Assembly: GCF_900100495.1 (NCBI RefSeq)
Contig: NZ_FNCT01000019.1
Coordinates: 1-64,000, forward strand
Source of the DNA: Pseudomonas benzenivorans
Lineage (GTDB): Bacteria; Pseudomonadota; Gammaproteobacteria; Pseudomonadales; Pseudomonadaceae
Direction of reading: 5' to 3'
DNA length: 64,000 bases
Below, piece after piece: positions 24,564 to 32,800 of this stretch. Position numbers and translations under genes: made by a program. Every line of letters begins with the position of its first letter. The stretch's first letter is position 1. A model generated the notes under the pieces. That model ran no database searches and was not told the origin of the DNA. It saw only the letters and a program-made list of their open reading frames with translations.

Positions 24564-24959
24564 TTACAGGCGATCCGCGTAGCACACCGCCGAGCTGGGT
24601 TCGGCCCGGCGGTCCAGCTCTTCCTCGAGGAACTCGGCGAGTACCTGGGCATTGTTCAGCCGGGTATCGCGGGCGGCGAACAGCAGGGTCAGGGTGCCCT
24701 GTTCGGCGCTGTGCAGCAGCCCTTGCCAGTACTCCGGATGAGCGGCCAGTTCGCGGCGATAGCGCTCGCGGAACTCGCCGAAGTGCTCCGGCGCATGGCC
24801 GAACTGCCGGCGCAGCTCGGCGGAGGGCGCCACCTCGCGCAGCCAGCCGTCCAGCGCCAGCGCCGCCTTGCTGCAGCCGCGCGGCCACAGCCGATCGACC
24901 AGCACCCGCCGGCCATCCGTTGCGCTCGCCGCCTGGTAAACCCGCTTGCACTGAATCAT
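24564..24959 (-). CDS. DUF488 family protein (131 aa)
   Basis: The DUF488 pattern is clear: IQCKRVYQ...GRRVLVDRLWPRGCSKAALALD, then HFGEFRERYRREL and the final LLFAARDTRLNNAQVLAEFL. Members are small cytosolic proteins of unknown function. The start is set by the CAT at 24957; the longer open frame upstream is antisense to the lipoprotein gene at 25024. Confidence 0.88.
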   Translation of the reverse strand: MIQCKRVYQAASATDGRRVLVDRLWPRGCSKAALALDGWLREVAPSAELRRQFGHAPEHFGEFRERYRRELAAHPEYWQGLLHSAEQGTLTLLFAARDTRLNNAQVLAEFLEEELDRRAEPSSAVCYADRL

Positions 24960-25023
24960 CCGCCTGCCCTTGTGGTCGCCCGGAGGCCTGGGTAACGTGG
25001 CGGCTCTTGCCAGGAGAGCCTCG

Positions 25024-25695
25024 ATGCATCGCAGCCGCACCCTATTGTTTGCCCTGTTGCCGCTTTTCGCCAGTTGCCAGACCTTCGAGGACAAGCCGCA
25101 CGACGCCTCCGCCAACCTCATCCGCCTGCAGGGCGAACTCCAGCGCGAGGCCGGGCAGTTGCTGTTTCGCCCGTGCCAGGAACAGCGGCGCTTGGTCATC
25201 GGCAACGACGGCGCCACCGGAATCATGCGCGACAGCGCCGAGCTGCTGGCCGATGGCCCCGGGCCCTTGTTCGCCGACGTGCGCGGGCGCCTGGCGGCGA
25301 GCCAGCAAGCGGGCGTCGATGGCCAACTGGCGCTTAGCCAGGTGTACCGGCTGCAACGCGAAGGCCAGGGCTGCGATGACCTCAATTTCAAGCGCACCAC
25401 CCTGCGCGCCAGCGGCCAGGAGCCGGGCTGGAGCGTGGCGGTCAGCGGCCACGGCCTGGTACTCAACCGTCCGGGCGCGGAGCCCCTGGCGCTGCCCTAC
25501 CTGGAAGAGCAACTGCCGGAAGGCCGCCTCAACCTGACCAGCGAAGCCAATGGCCAACGCCTGGAGCTGTGGCTGGCGCCGCAGCGCTGTGTCGACGGCA
25601 TGAGCGGCGCGGTGCAGCACCTGGCGGCCGAATTGCGCCTGAACGGCCAGGTGCTGCGCGGCTGCGGCTACCTGGGCGGCGCGCGCAACGACTGA
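25024..25695 (+). CDS. NlpE-like/COG3650-type lipoprotein (223 aa)
   Basis: Signal peptide with lipobox LFASC (Cys about 17), then a beta-rich domain with the pair of segments ASGQEPGWSVAVSGHGLVLN and a final GCGYLGGARND, as in the COG3650 membrane-associated proteins related to NlpE and HslJ regions. Likely outer-membrane-anchored and periplasmic. ATG 25024 has AGGAG nine bases upstream. The role is unknown; homologues have been linked to envelope stress. Confidence 0.65.
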   Translation: MHRSRTLLFALLPLFASCQTFEDKPHDASANLIRLQGELQREAGQLLFRPCQEQRRLVIGNDGATGIMRDSAELLADGPGPLFADVRGRLAASQQAGVDGQLALSQVYRLQREGQGCDDLNFKRTTLRASGQEPGWSVAVSGHGLVLNRPGAEPLALPYLEEQLPEGRLNLTSEANGQRLELWLAPQRCVDGMSGAVQHLAAELRLNGQVLRGCGYLGGARND

Positions 25696-25746
25696 AGAAA
25701 CCCTCCCGGGAATTCTCCGAACGCTTCGCATCCGGCACGCAGTGGG

Positions 25747-25815
25747 CGTAGGAGCGGCCCATGGCCGCGATCGGGCATGCCTGCAAAAGCATCGCGGGCA
25801 TGGCCCGCTCCTACG
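25747..25815. repeat. Dispersed palindromic repeat (GTAGGAGCGGCC type)
   Basis: CGTAGGAGCGGCCCATGGCC is mirrored by GGCATGGCCCGCTCCTACG, with an inner pair CGCGATCGGGCATGC / GCATCGCGGGCA. This is a common Pseudomonas intergenic hairpin, related in style to but distinct from the 83-bp element. Confidence 0.6.
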
Positions 25816-25989
25816 TCTTGCGAGGCTTGCGCAGAAACATAAGTTCTATGAGAGCTGTGCAGGATCGATGCTCGGTGCCCTGGCGGCGGCACACAGGCCG
25901 GGCAAGGCTACATAACCGTACACAGATTGCCGCGGCAGCCGCGCCCCGCTCTCCTAAGCTGAAAGCAAACAGCCGACAAGGAGAGACCC

Positions 25990-26988
25990 ATGCTGCGCAT
26001 CGCTATCAATGGCTACGGACGCATCGGTCGGGCAGTGCTGCGCGCGCTGTTCGAGCGCAAGCTGGAGCAGCGGATTCATCTGGTCGCGATCAATGACCTG
26101 TGCGATCCCGTCACCCTGGTGCATCTGACCGGCTTCGACTCGACCTTCGGCCGCTTTCCCGGGCATATCGGCCTGCACGAAGACTCGATGCAGGTCAACG
26201 AGCAGTCGATCCACCTGCTGCGCGAGCGCGAGGTGATCGACCTGCCCTGGGACCGGCTCGGCGTCGACCTGGTGCTGGAATGCACCGGCAAGCTGAAGAA
26301 GCGCGCGCACATCGAACAGCACCTGACCGCCGGCGCCCCGCGCGTGCTGCTCTCGCACCCGCTGGAAAGCGCCGACCTGACCGTGGTCTACGGGGTCAAT
26401 CACGAGTTGCTGGGCAGCCAGCAGATCGTCTCCAACGCCTCCTGCACCACCAACTGCCTGGCGCCGCTGGCCCAGGTGCTGCACCAGGCGGTGGGCATCC
26501 GCCAGGGCCTGGTCAACACCGTGCACGCCTACACCAACGACCAGAGCCTGCTCGACAAGGCCCACGGCGACCTGTACCGCGCCCGCGCCGCCGGGTTGTC
26601 GATGATCCCCACCAGCACCGGCGCGGCGAAGACCATCGGCCTGGTCCTGCCGGAACTGGCCGGGCGCCTGGACGGCCTGTCGGTGCGGGTACCGACGGCC
26701 AACGTGTCGCTGCTCGACCTGACCTTCAGCGCCGAGCAGCCGGCCAGCCGCGAGGCGCTCAACGCCGCCCTGCAGCGGGGCGCGCAGCAGCTGCCGGCCG
26801 GGGTGATGGAGTGCAACGAGCTGCCGCTGGTATCGCGCGACTTCAACGGCTACCCGGTTTCCTGCGTGGTCGACCTCAGCCACACCCGGGTGCAGGGCGA
26901 GCTGGTCAAGGTGCTGGCCTGGTACGACAACGAATGGGCCTTCGCCAACCGCATGCTCGACGTGCTGCAGGCCTGGCTGAAGCCCTGA
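25990..26988 (+). CDS. gap: Glyceraldehyde-3-phosphate dehydrogenase, type I (332 aa)
   Basis: Interconverts glyceraldehyde-3-phosphate and 1,3-bisphosphoglycerate with NAD(P). The Rossmann start INGYGRIGRAVLRAL, catalytic Cys152 in SNASCTTNCLAPLAQVL, and the C-terminal WYDNEWAFANRML are all present. The second-half HAYTNDQ...DLYRARAAGLSMIPTSTGA is standard. The erythrose-4-phosphate paralogue Epd is a possible alternative; details of the Cys loop favour GAPDH. It stands alone with GGAG upstream. Confidence 0.85.
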   Translation: MLRIAINGYGRIGRAVLRALFERKLEQRIHLVAINDLCDPVTLVHLTGFDSTFGRFPGHIGLHEDSMQVNEQSIHLLREREVIDLPWDRLGVDLVLECTGKLKKRAHIEQHLTAGAPRVLLSHPLESADLTVVYGVNHELLGSQQIVSNASCTTNCLAPLAQVLHQAVGIRQGLVNTVHAYTNDQSLLDKAHGDLYRARAAGLSMIPTSTGAAKTIGLVLPELAGRLDGLSVRVPTANVSLLDLTFSAEQPASREALNAALQRGAQQLPAGVMECNELPLVSRDFNGYPVSCVVDLSHTRVQGELVKVLAWYDNEWAFANRMLDVLQAWLKP

Positions 26989-27000
26989 GCTTGTGCCACC

Positions 27001-27061
27001 CGTAGGGTGCGCCGTGCGCACCATTTGCCAAGCGGGATCGGTGCGCACGGCGCACCCTACG
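27001..27061. repeat. Perfect long inverted repeat, CGTAGGGTGCGCC type
   Basis: The arms CGTAGGGTGCGCCGTGCGCA and TGCGCACGGCGCACCCTACG (each extended by CC/GG) are perfect 22-base inverted copies separated by 17 bases. It starts 12 bases after the GAPDH stop. There is no T-tract, so it is a REP-type hairpin, though it could still protect the 3' end of the gap transcript. Confidence 0.75.
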
Positions 27062-27075
27062 GGTCTAATCGCGCT

Positions 27076-27081
27076 TATAAT
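27076..27081 (+). promoter_or_regulatory. Candidate -10 (TATAAT) for the FAD oxidoreductase
   Basis: A perfect TATAAT is found 54 bases before ATG 27136 in otherwise GC-rich DNA. The matching -35 would fall in the right arm of the inverted repeat and is poor, so this is only a partial promoter match. Confidence 0.35.
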
Positions 27082-27135
27082 CGCCGCCTTCCCCAAGCTG
27101 CCGGGTTGCCTCCGGCCCTGATCCTGGATTGCCTC

Positions 27136-28752
27136 ATGCTGCGCATCACCGAACTGAAACTGCCCCTCGACCACCCCGAAGAAGCCCTGCGCCCGGCCCT
27201 GCTCCAGCGCCTGGGCATCGCCGATGACCAGCTGCTCGACTTCAGCCTGTTCAAGCGCAGCTACGACGCGCGCAAGAAGTCCGGCGAGCTGCTGTTCATC
27301 TACACCATCGACTTCGCGGTGCGCGACGAAGCGGCGCTGCTGGCCAGGCTCAAGGACGACAAGCATATCGGCCCCGCCCCGGACATCGCCTACCAGCCGG
27401 TCGGCCAGGCGCCCCAGGCCCTCGACGAGCGCCCGCTGGTGGTCGGCTTCGGCCCCTGCGGCATCTTCGCCGCGCTGATCCTGGCCCAGGCCGGGCTGCG
27501 GCCGATCGTGCTGGAGCGCGGCAAGGAGGTGCGCCAGCGCACCAAGGACACCTGGGGCCTGTGGCGCAAGAACGTGCTCGACCCGGAGTCCAACGTACAG
27601 TTCGGCGAGGGCGGCGCCGGCACCTTCTCCGACGGCAAGCTGTACAGCCAGATCAAGGACCCCAAGCACCTCGGGCGCAAGGTGCTGCAGGAATTCGTCA
27701 AGGCCGGTGCGCCGGAGGAGATCCTCTACGTCAGCAAGCCGCATATCGGCACCTTCCGCCTGACCGGGGTGGTCGCCAGCATGCGCGAGGAGATCAAGGC
27801 CCTGGGCGGCGAGGTGCGCTTCCAGCAGCGGGTCAGCGACCTCCTGCTCGAGGACGGCCAACTGCTCGGCGTGGTGCTGGCCAGCGGCGAACAGCTGCGC
27901 AGCCGCCACGTGATCCTCGCCCTCGGCCACAGCTCGCGCGACACCTTCCGCATGCTCCATGCCCGCGGCGTGTTCCTGGAGGCCAAGCCGTTCTCGGTGG
28001 GCTTTCGCATCGAGCACCCGCAGTCGCTGATCGACCGCGCGCGCCTGGGCAAGTACGCCGGCCACCCCAAGCTCGGCGCCGCCGACTACAAGCTGGTGCA
28101 CCACGCCAGCAACGGCCGTTCGGTGTACAGCTTCTGCATGTGCCCGGGCGGCACAGTGGTCGCCGCCACCTCGGAACCGCACCGGGTGGTGACCAACGGC
28201 ATGAGCCAGTACTCGCGCAACGAGCGCAACGCCAACGCCGGCATCGTCGTCGGCATCACCCCGGAGCAGGATTATCCGGGCGGCCCGCTGGCCGGCGTCG
28301 AATTGCAGGAGCGCCTGGAATCGCAGGCCTACCTCCTCGGCGGCAGCAGCTACGAGGCGCCGGGGCAGCTGGTCGGCGACTTCATCGCCGGCAAGCCCTC
28401 GACCGAGCTGGGCAGCGTCGAGCCGTCCTACAAGCCGGGGGTCAAGCTGGGCGACCTGGCGCCGTCGCTGCCGGACTTCGCCATAGCGGCCATCCGCGAG
28501 GCACTGCCGGCCTTCGACAAGCAGATCAAGGGCTTCGCCCTGCCCGACGCGGTGCTCACCGGGATCGAGACGCGCACCTCCTCGCCCGTGCGCATCACCC
28601 GCGGCGCCGACCTGCAGAGCCTCAACGTCAAGGGCCTGTACCCCGCCGGCGAGGGCGCGGGCTACGCCGGCGGCATCCTCTCGGCCGGGGTCGACGGCAT
28701 TCGCGTGGCCGAGGCGCTGGTGTGCGACATGCTAGGGTCTAGAAACGAATAA
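27136..28752 (+). CDS. NAD(P)/FAD-dependent oxidoreductase (538 aa)
   Basis: A large flavoprotein of the FAD-dependent dehydrogenase family found widely as a conserved hypothetical. The dinucleotide-binding start is PLVVGFGPCGIFAALILAQAG near residue 100, preceded by an N-terminal ~95-residue domain (LRITELKLPLDHPEEAL). Later signatures include NVQFGEGGAGTFSDGKLYS and the C-terminal FAD contact YPAGEGAGYAGGILSAGVDG. Substrate unknown. The open frame extends upstream to 27007 but ATG 27136 begins the conserved protein. Confidence 0.85.
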   Translation: MLRITELKLPLDHPEEALRPALLQRLGIADDQLLDFSLFKRSYDARKKSGELLFIYTIDFAVRDEAALLARLKDDKHIGPAPDIAYQPVGQAPQALDERPLVVGFGPCGIFAALILAQAGLRPIVLERGKEVRQRTKDTWGLWRKNVLDPESNVQFGEGGAGTFSDGKLYSQIKDPKHLGRKVLQEFVKAGAPEEILYVSKPHIGTFRLTGVVASMREEIKALGGEVRFQQRVSDLLLEDGQLLGVVLASGEQLRSRHVILALGHSSRDTFRMLHARGVFLEAKPFSVGFRIEHPQSLIDRARLGKYAGHPKLGAADYKLVHHASNGRSVYSFCMCPGGTVVAATSEPHRVVTNGMSQYSRNERNANAGIVVGITPEQDYPGGPLAGVELQERLESQAYLLGGSSYEAPGQLVGDFIAGKPSTELGSVEPSYKPGVKLGDLAPSLPDFAIAAIREALPAFDKQIKGFALPDAVLTGIETRTSSPVRITRGADLQSLNVKGLYPAGEGAGYAGGILSAGVDGIRVAEALVCDMLGSRNE

Positions 28753-28765
28753 TCTGTCGCTTTCC

Positions 28766-28848
28766 GTGGGAGGGGCTTTAGCCGCGATTGACCTTGATAG
28801 CGCTGAAGGCATCGCGGCTAAAGCGGAGTGCCGCCCAGCCCCTCCCAC
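28766..28848 (-). repeat. 83-bp imperfect palindrome, orientation 2 (inverted)
   Basis: The reverse complement of this unit matches 8748-8830 along its length (GTGGGAG...CACTCCGCTTTAGCCGCGAT...ATCGCGGCTAAAGCCCCTCCCAC in pieces). The outer flanks AATCTGTCGCTTTCC and GCAAGCCTGGCG keep the same orientation as at 8748. So the central 83 bases are flipped relative to their flanks. Confidence 0.8.
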
Positions 28849-28875
28849 GCAAGCCTGGCGTCGGCTCGGCGAGGC

Positions 28876-29418
28876 TTAACAGGCCGCGTCCTGCCTGGGC
28901 GTCGCCAACAGGTAGCAGACCGTGGTGCGCCCCGAGCCGTTAGGGCGACGCACCGGATCGGCATAGGTGTCGAGTTCGACGAAGCCGGCCTTGCGCATCA
29001 TCCCCGCCGAGGCGGCGTTTTCCTCATGGCGGTCGATGTAGATGTCGCGCACGTCCTGTCCGGCCAGGCCCTCGACCGCCTGAGTGAGCAGGCGCGAGCC
29101 GAGGCCCTGCCCGGTCATATCCCGATGGACCACCGCCTCGCAGATATACCCATGCTCCGAAGCACTCCGCGCCACCGGCTGGTAGCGCTGGAAGTAGCGC
29201 GAGCGCTGGTAGCTGACGAAGCCCAGCAACTCACCGTCGCGCTGGCCGCCGCGCTCTGCCAGCACCGCCTGCACGGTACCCTCGGCGATACCCTGCAGGT
29301 GCGCGCGCACCTCGGCCTCGGGCAGGTGGTTCCAGGGATTCGGCCCATGCGCGAAGATCAGCGCGCACAGACTGTCGATGTCCTGGGCCTGTGCCCTGCG
29401 TATCTCGAACTCGCTCAA
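28876..29418 (-). CDS. GNAT-family N-acetyltransferase (180 aa), TTG start
   Basis: The acetyl-CoA-binding motif is VVHRDMTGQGLGSRLLTQAV (Q-x-x-G-x-G pattern), with the later NAASAGMMRKAGFVELD typical of the phosphinothricin-acetyltransferase-like branch. It probably acetylates a small amine. No ATG fits; TTG 29418 is chosen because AGGAGG lies six bases upstream and the protein begins SEFEIRRAQAQDID, the usual GNAT start. Downstream genes are on the other strand. Confidence 0.8.
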   Translation of the reverse strand: MSEFEIRRAQAQDIDSLCALIFAHGPNPWNHLPEAEVRAHLQGIAEGTVQAVLAERGGQRDGELLGFVSYQRSRYFQRYQPVARSASEHGYICEAVVHRDMTGQGLGSRLLTQAVEGLAGQDVRDIYIDRHEENAASAGMMRKAGFVELDTYADPVRRPNGSGRTTVCYLLATPRQDAAC

Positions 29419-29444
29419 TTTTCTCCTCCTGCTTCGATGGGCTC

Positions 29445-29510
29445 GTAGCCCGGATGGAATCCGGGAACGGTTTCGCGCCGGACATCGCCCCCGGATTTCA
29501 TCCGGGCTAC
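29445..29510. repeat. REP hairpin GTAGCCCGGATG, overlapping a stop codon
   Basis: GTAGCCCGGATGGAATCCGG is matched by CCGGATTTCATCCGGGCTAC, arms about 21 bases with one mismatch region and a ~23-base loop. The right arm supplies the TAG stop (29507-29509) of the PLP enzyme gene, so the repeat lies partly inside coding DNA. Confidence 0.75.
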
Positions 29511-30601
29511 AGACCTGCCGTTGGCACATCGCCCGGCAATGGCTCGCCGCGTTCGGCGCAGGCGGCCACCGCCTCGATCAACGGCGCCAGCGCGAAGCCC
29601 TGGGCCTTGAGCCAGGCGTCATCGTAGTAGCTGGTGGCGTAGCGCTCGCCGCCGTCGCAGAGGATCGCCACCAGCGAGCCGGACTCGCCGGCCGCGGCCA
29701 TGCGCTGCGCCGCCAGCAACGCGCCGATCAGGTTGGTGCCGCTGGAGCCGCCGACCCGCCGGCCGAGGCGCCGGGCCAGGTAATGCATGGCCGCCAGCGA
29801 CAGGGCGTCCGGCACCTTGCACAGGGCGTCGATCACCGAGGCCAGGAAGGACGCCTCGACCCGCGGCCGGCCGATGCCTTCGATGCGCGAGCCGCAGTCC
29901 AGGGTCAGGCTCGCGTCGCCGCTGCGGTAGTAATCGAAGAACACCGAACGCTCGGCGTCGGCGCAGAGCACCCGGGTGGCGTGGCGGCGGTAGCGCACGT
30001 AGCGCCCGAGGGTGGCCAGGGTGCCGCCGGTGCCGGGGCTGGACACCAGCCAGGCCGGCTCGGGATAGCGCTCGCTGCGCAGCTGCTGGAAGATCGACTC
30101 GGCGATGTTGTTGTTGGCGCGCCAGTCGGTGGCGCGCTCGGCGTAGGTGAACTGGTCCATGAAGTGCCCGCCGCTCTCGCGGGCCAGGCGTTCGGACTCG
30201 GTGTAGATCTGCGTCGGATCGTCGACCAGATGGCTCCGGCCGCCGTAGAAGGCGATCTGTGCGATCTTCTCCTGCGAGGTGCTGGTCGGCATCACGGCGA
30301 TGAAGGGCAGGCCCAGCAGGCGGGCGAAATAGGCTTCGGAAATCGCCGTGGAGCCGCTGGAGGCCTCGATCACCGGCGCGCCGGGTTTCAGCCAGCCGTT
30401 GCACAGCGCATAGAGGAACAGCGAGCGGGCCAGGCGGTGCTTGAGGCTGCCGGTGGGATGGCTGGATTCGTCCTTGAAGTACAGCTCGATGCCGGGAAAA
30501 CCGGGCAGCGCCAGGGGCAGCAGGTGGGTGTCGGCGCTGCGCTGGAAATCCGCCTCGATGATGCGGATCGCCTCGCGCGCCCAGTGTCTCGCTTCGCTCA
30601 T
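29507..30601 (-). CDS. PLP-dependent cysteine synthase-fold enzyme (364 aa)
   Basis: Fold-type II PLP enzyme. PLP Lys54 is in PTGSLKHRLAR, the substrate loop is EASSGSTAISEA, and the Gly loop SSPGTGGTLATLGRYV binds the phosphate. It resembles the Cds1-like branch (cysteine desulfhydrase, releasing H2S) more than CysK, but synthase activity cannot be excluded. ATG 30601 follows GAGG by eight bases. The gene is 10 bases downstream of the DMT exporter at 30612, a likely operon; the pair may handle cysteine toxicity or sulfur balance. Its stop lies in a REP arm. Confidence 0.85.
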   Translation of the reverse strand: MSEARHWAREAIRIIEADFQRSADTHLLPLALPGFPGIELYFKDESSHPTGSLKHRLARSLFLYALCNGWLKPGAPVIEASSGSTAISEAYFARLLGLPFIAVMPTSTSQEKIAQIAFYGGRSHLVDDPTQIYTESERLARESGGHFMDQFTYAERATDWRANNNIAESIFQQLRSERYPEPAWLVSSPGTGGTLATLGRYVRYRRHATRVLCADAERSVFFDYYRSGDASLTLDCGSRIEGIGRPRVEASFLASVIDALCKVPDALSLAAMHYLARRLGRRVGGSSGTNLIGALLAAQRMAAAGESGSLVAILCDGGERYATSYYDDAWLKAQGFALAPLIEAVAACAERGEPLPGDVPTAGL

Positions 30602-30611
30602 CTGCAATTCC

Positions 30612-31517
30612 TCAATCCAGCACGCCGACCGGCACCGGCGGCGTACTGCGCCATTGGCTCAACGCCACGCCGCCGAACACCAGCGCCGCCGCCAGCATTT
30701 GCAGGGCATTCAGGCTCTCGCCGAGCAGCAGCACGGCGAACAGCAGGGTGAATACCGGGATCAGGTTGATGAAGCCCGACGCCTGGCTCGCCGGCAGGCG
30801 ACTGACGCCGAAGTTGTACAGCCCGTAGGCACCGACCGTGACCACCACGCCCAGGTAAAGCAACGCGCCGAGACCGAGCGCACTGATCGTCGCGGGAAAC
30901 GGCGCGTCCAGCGCGGCCACCGGCAGAAAGAACAGCGCGCCGATCAGCGCCTGCATCGCCGTGAGGATGAAGGCCGAGTAGCGCCCCGAGAGGTGCTTGA
31001 GCAGCAAGGTGTAGCCGGTGGCGCAGAGCATGGCGAGCAATTCGTAGAAATTCCCCAGCAGGGGATTGGCGGCATGTTCGTCGGCGCTGCCGGCCAGGCT
31101 CAGCCAGACCGCCCCGCACAGCGCCAGCAGGAAACCTGCCAGGGTGGTACGGCCGATGCGCTCGCGCAGGAAGGCGAAGGCGCCCATCGCCACCAGCAAC
31201 GGCAGCAACGCGGTGATCATCCCGGCCTGCGCGGCACTGGTGTTCTGCAGCGCCAGGGCCTCGAAGATGAAGTACAGGCATGGCTCGCAGGCAGCCAGGC
31301 CGAGCAGGTACTTCCAGTCGCCGGCGCGGTACTGCACGCGCCCGCGCCAGCGCCAGGCCAGCAGGAACACCAGGCTGCCCAGGGCCATGCGGCCGAAGAT
31401 CACCCACAGCGGCGGCAACTCGGCGAACGCCAGCTTCAGCGCGATAAAGGAACTGCCCCAGATCGCCATGGCCACCACCAGGCAGATCACCGCCCCCCTT
31501 GCACCCTGCCCGCTCAT
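30612..31517 (-). CDS. EamA/DMT-family exporter (301 aa)
   Basis: Ten hydrophobic segments in two EamA repeats: IWGSSFIALKLAF at the N-terminus, EALALQNTSAAQAGMITAL in the first repeat, and SRLPASQASGFINLIPVFT in the second. It is an inner-membrane metabolite exporter, distinct from the eamA at 20486. It overlaps in transcription with the downstream cysteine-synthase-fold gene, suggesting a related amino acid or sulfur substrate, which is inference. Confidence 0.82.
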   Translation of the reverse strand: MSGQGARGAVICLVVAMAIWGSSFIALKLAFAELPPLWVIFGRMALGSLVFLLAWRWRGRVQYRAGDWKYLLGLAACEPCLYFIFEALALQNTSAAQAGMITALLPLLVAMGAFAFLRERIGRTTLAGFLLALCGAVWLSLAGSADEHAANPLLGNFYELLAMLCATGYTLLLKHLSGRYSAFILTAMQALIGALFFLPVAALDAPFPATISALGLGALLYLGVVVTVGAYGLYNFGVSRLPASQASGFINLIPVFTLLFAVLLLGESLNALQMLAAALVFGGVALSQWRSTPPVPVGVLD

Positions 31518-31700
31518 GCCGCACTCCTCACAAAAACCGCAGTGTAGGGAGGCCTAAGCGGTGAGGACAGATACAGTCAGGCGCGCGAACTGTATGCCGA
31601 TGAGCCGAGCCAGTTGCCGCGAGGCCGCCCATCGCTGGCATTGGCGCCGTCCAGCGCCGCCGCGCAGGCGCAACCATGGATCGGCGCAAGGCCCGTCAGG

Positions 31701-32033
31701 CTATTGCTCCCAGGGTTTGCCACGGGTCTGCTCGCTCAGGCGCACCTTCTGCTGCAAGGCCGCCTTGGCCAGCATGTGGGCGCTGACCGGTGCGGTGATG
31801 AACAGGAACAGGGTGATCAGCAGCTCATGCAGGCTGACACCCGCGCCACGGCTGCCGAAGTAGATCAACGAGGCGATCACCATGCCGCCGACGCCGAGGG
31901 TGGTCAACTTGGTCGGCCCATGCAGGCGCATGAAGAAATCCGGCAGGCGATACAGGCCAATCGCCCCGACCAGGGCGAACAGACTGCCGAGCAGAAGAGA
32001 AACAGCAACCAGCGCTTCGATCCAGATGTTCAT
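31701..32033 (-). CDS. shaG: Cation/proton antiporter subunit G (110 aa)
   Basis: Small membrane subunit of the multisubunit Mrp/Sha/Pha-type Na+(K+)/H+ antiporter. Three membrane helices; LYRLPDFFMRLHGPTKLTTLGVG is the family signature. Last gene of the six-gene operon, 9 bases after shaF. The Sha name is used here to avoid confusion with the PHA storage genes. Confidence 0.92.
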   Translation of the reverse strand: MNIWIEALVAVSLLLGSLFALVGAIGLYRLPDFFMRLHGPTKLTTLGVGGMVIASLIYFGSRGAGVSLHELLITLFLFITAPVSAHMLAKAALQQKVRLSEQTRGKPWEQ

Positions 32034-32042
32034 CAGGGCTCC

Positions 32043-32312
32043 TTATTCGATGATGTCGCCGCGCAACAGGTACTTCGCCACCGCCACGGTGCCGATGAAC
32101 CCCATCACCGCGATCAGCAGCGCCGCCTCGAAATACAGGTCCGAGTCCAGCCTGATGCCGAACAGCACCAGCAAGGCGATGGCGTTGACGTACAGGGTAT
32201 CCAGGGCGAGGATCCGGTCCGGCAGGTCCGGGCCCTTGATCAGCCGCGCCAGGGTCAGCAGCAGGGCCAGGCCCATGATCGCCAGGCACAGCGGAATCAC
32301 GTAGCCGAGCAT
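32043..32312 (-). CDS. shaF: Cation/proton antiporter subunit F (89 aa)
   Basis: Three-helix subunit with the conserved KGPDLPDRILALDTLYVNAIALL segment. It overlaps shaE by 16 bases and precedes shaG by 9, so translation is coupled. Part of the antiporter complex with A/B, C, D, E and G. Confidence 0.92.
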   Translation of the reverse strand: MLGYVIPLCLAIMGLALLLTLARLIKGPDLPDRILALDTLYVNAIALLVLFGIRLDSDLYFEAALLIAVMGFIGTVAVAKYLLRGDIIE

Positions 32313-32800
32313 GCGAATACCTCCAGCAGCGGCGCTTCGTAGCGGGTCTTGATCTCATGCACCAGCGCCGCCGCATCGGCCACGTCCAGGCTATGCACCA
32401 GCAGGGTCTTGCGGTCCTCGCTCAAGTCGGCGGACACCGTGCCCGGGGTCAGCGAGATGATGCTGGCGAGCATGCTCAGGGCCAGTTCGTCCTCCAGCAG
32501 CACGGGAATCTCGACGAAAGCCGGACGCAGCCGGGCGCTCGGCCCGAGGATCAGCTTGGCCACCTGCAGGTTGGCGATGACGATGTCACCCAGCACCCGC
32601 AGGAAGAACGGCAGCAGCTTCAGCGGTTTATGAATGCGCGGCGGGGTGATCCAGAACACTTGGCTCAGCAGCGGGATCAGCCAGCCCAGCAGTGCCCCGA
32701 GCAGCCAGTGGCCGAGGCTGAAATCATTCACCAGCAACAGCCAGACCAGCAGCAGGCACAGGCTCAGCAGCGGATGGGGTAACCAGCGGCGCGCCCTCAT
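32297..32800 (-). CDS. shaE: Cation/proton antiporter subunit E (167 aa)
   Basis: MrpE-type subunit: two N-terminal membrane helices (LLSLCLLLVWLLLVNDFSLG), FPxx-like ILGPSARLRPAFVEIPV, and the cytosolic end with SIISLTPGTVSADL, the family's most conserved stretch. The start overlaps the shaD stop by four bases (ATGA). A longer open frame upstream is out of place inside shaD. Confidence 0.92.
   Translation of the reverse strand: MRARRWLPHPLLSLCLLLVWLLLVNDFSLGHWLLGALLGWLIPLLSQVFWITPPRIHKPLKLLPFFLRVLGDIVIANLQVAKLILGPSARLRPAFVEIPVLLEDELALSMLASIISLTPGTVSADLSEDRKTLLVHSLDVADAAALVHEIKTRYEAPLLEVFACSAT

Noticed and set aside
27001..27061. Terminator of the GAPDH gene
   Set aside because: The hairpin is strong but has a 17-base loop and no T-tract, so I list it as a repeat only.
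25954..28182. 742-codon minus-strand open frame across the GAPDH and FAD oxidoreductase genes
   Set aside because: Runs opposite two convincing enzymes and spans their intergenic repeat; no motifs.
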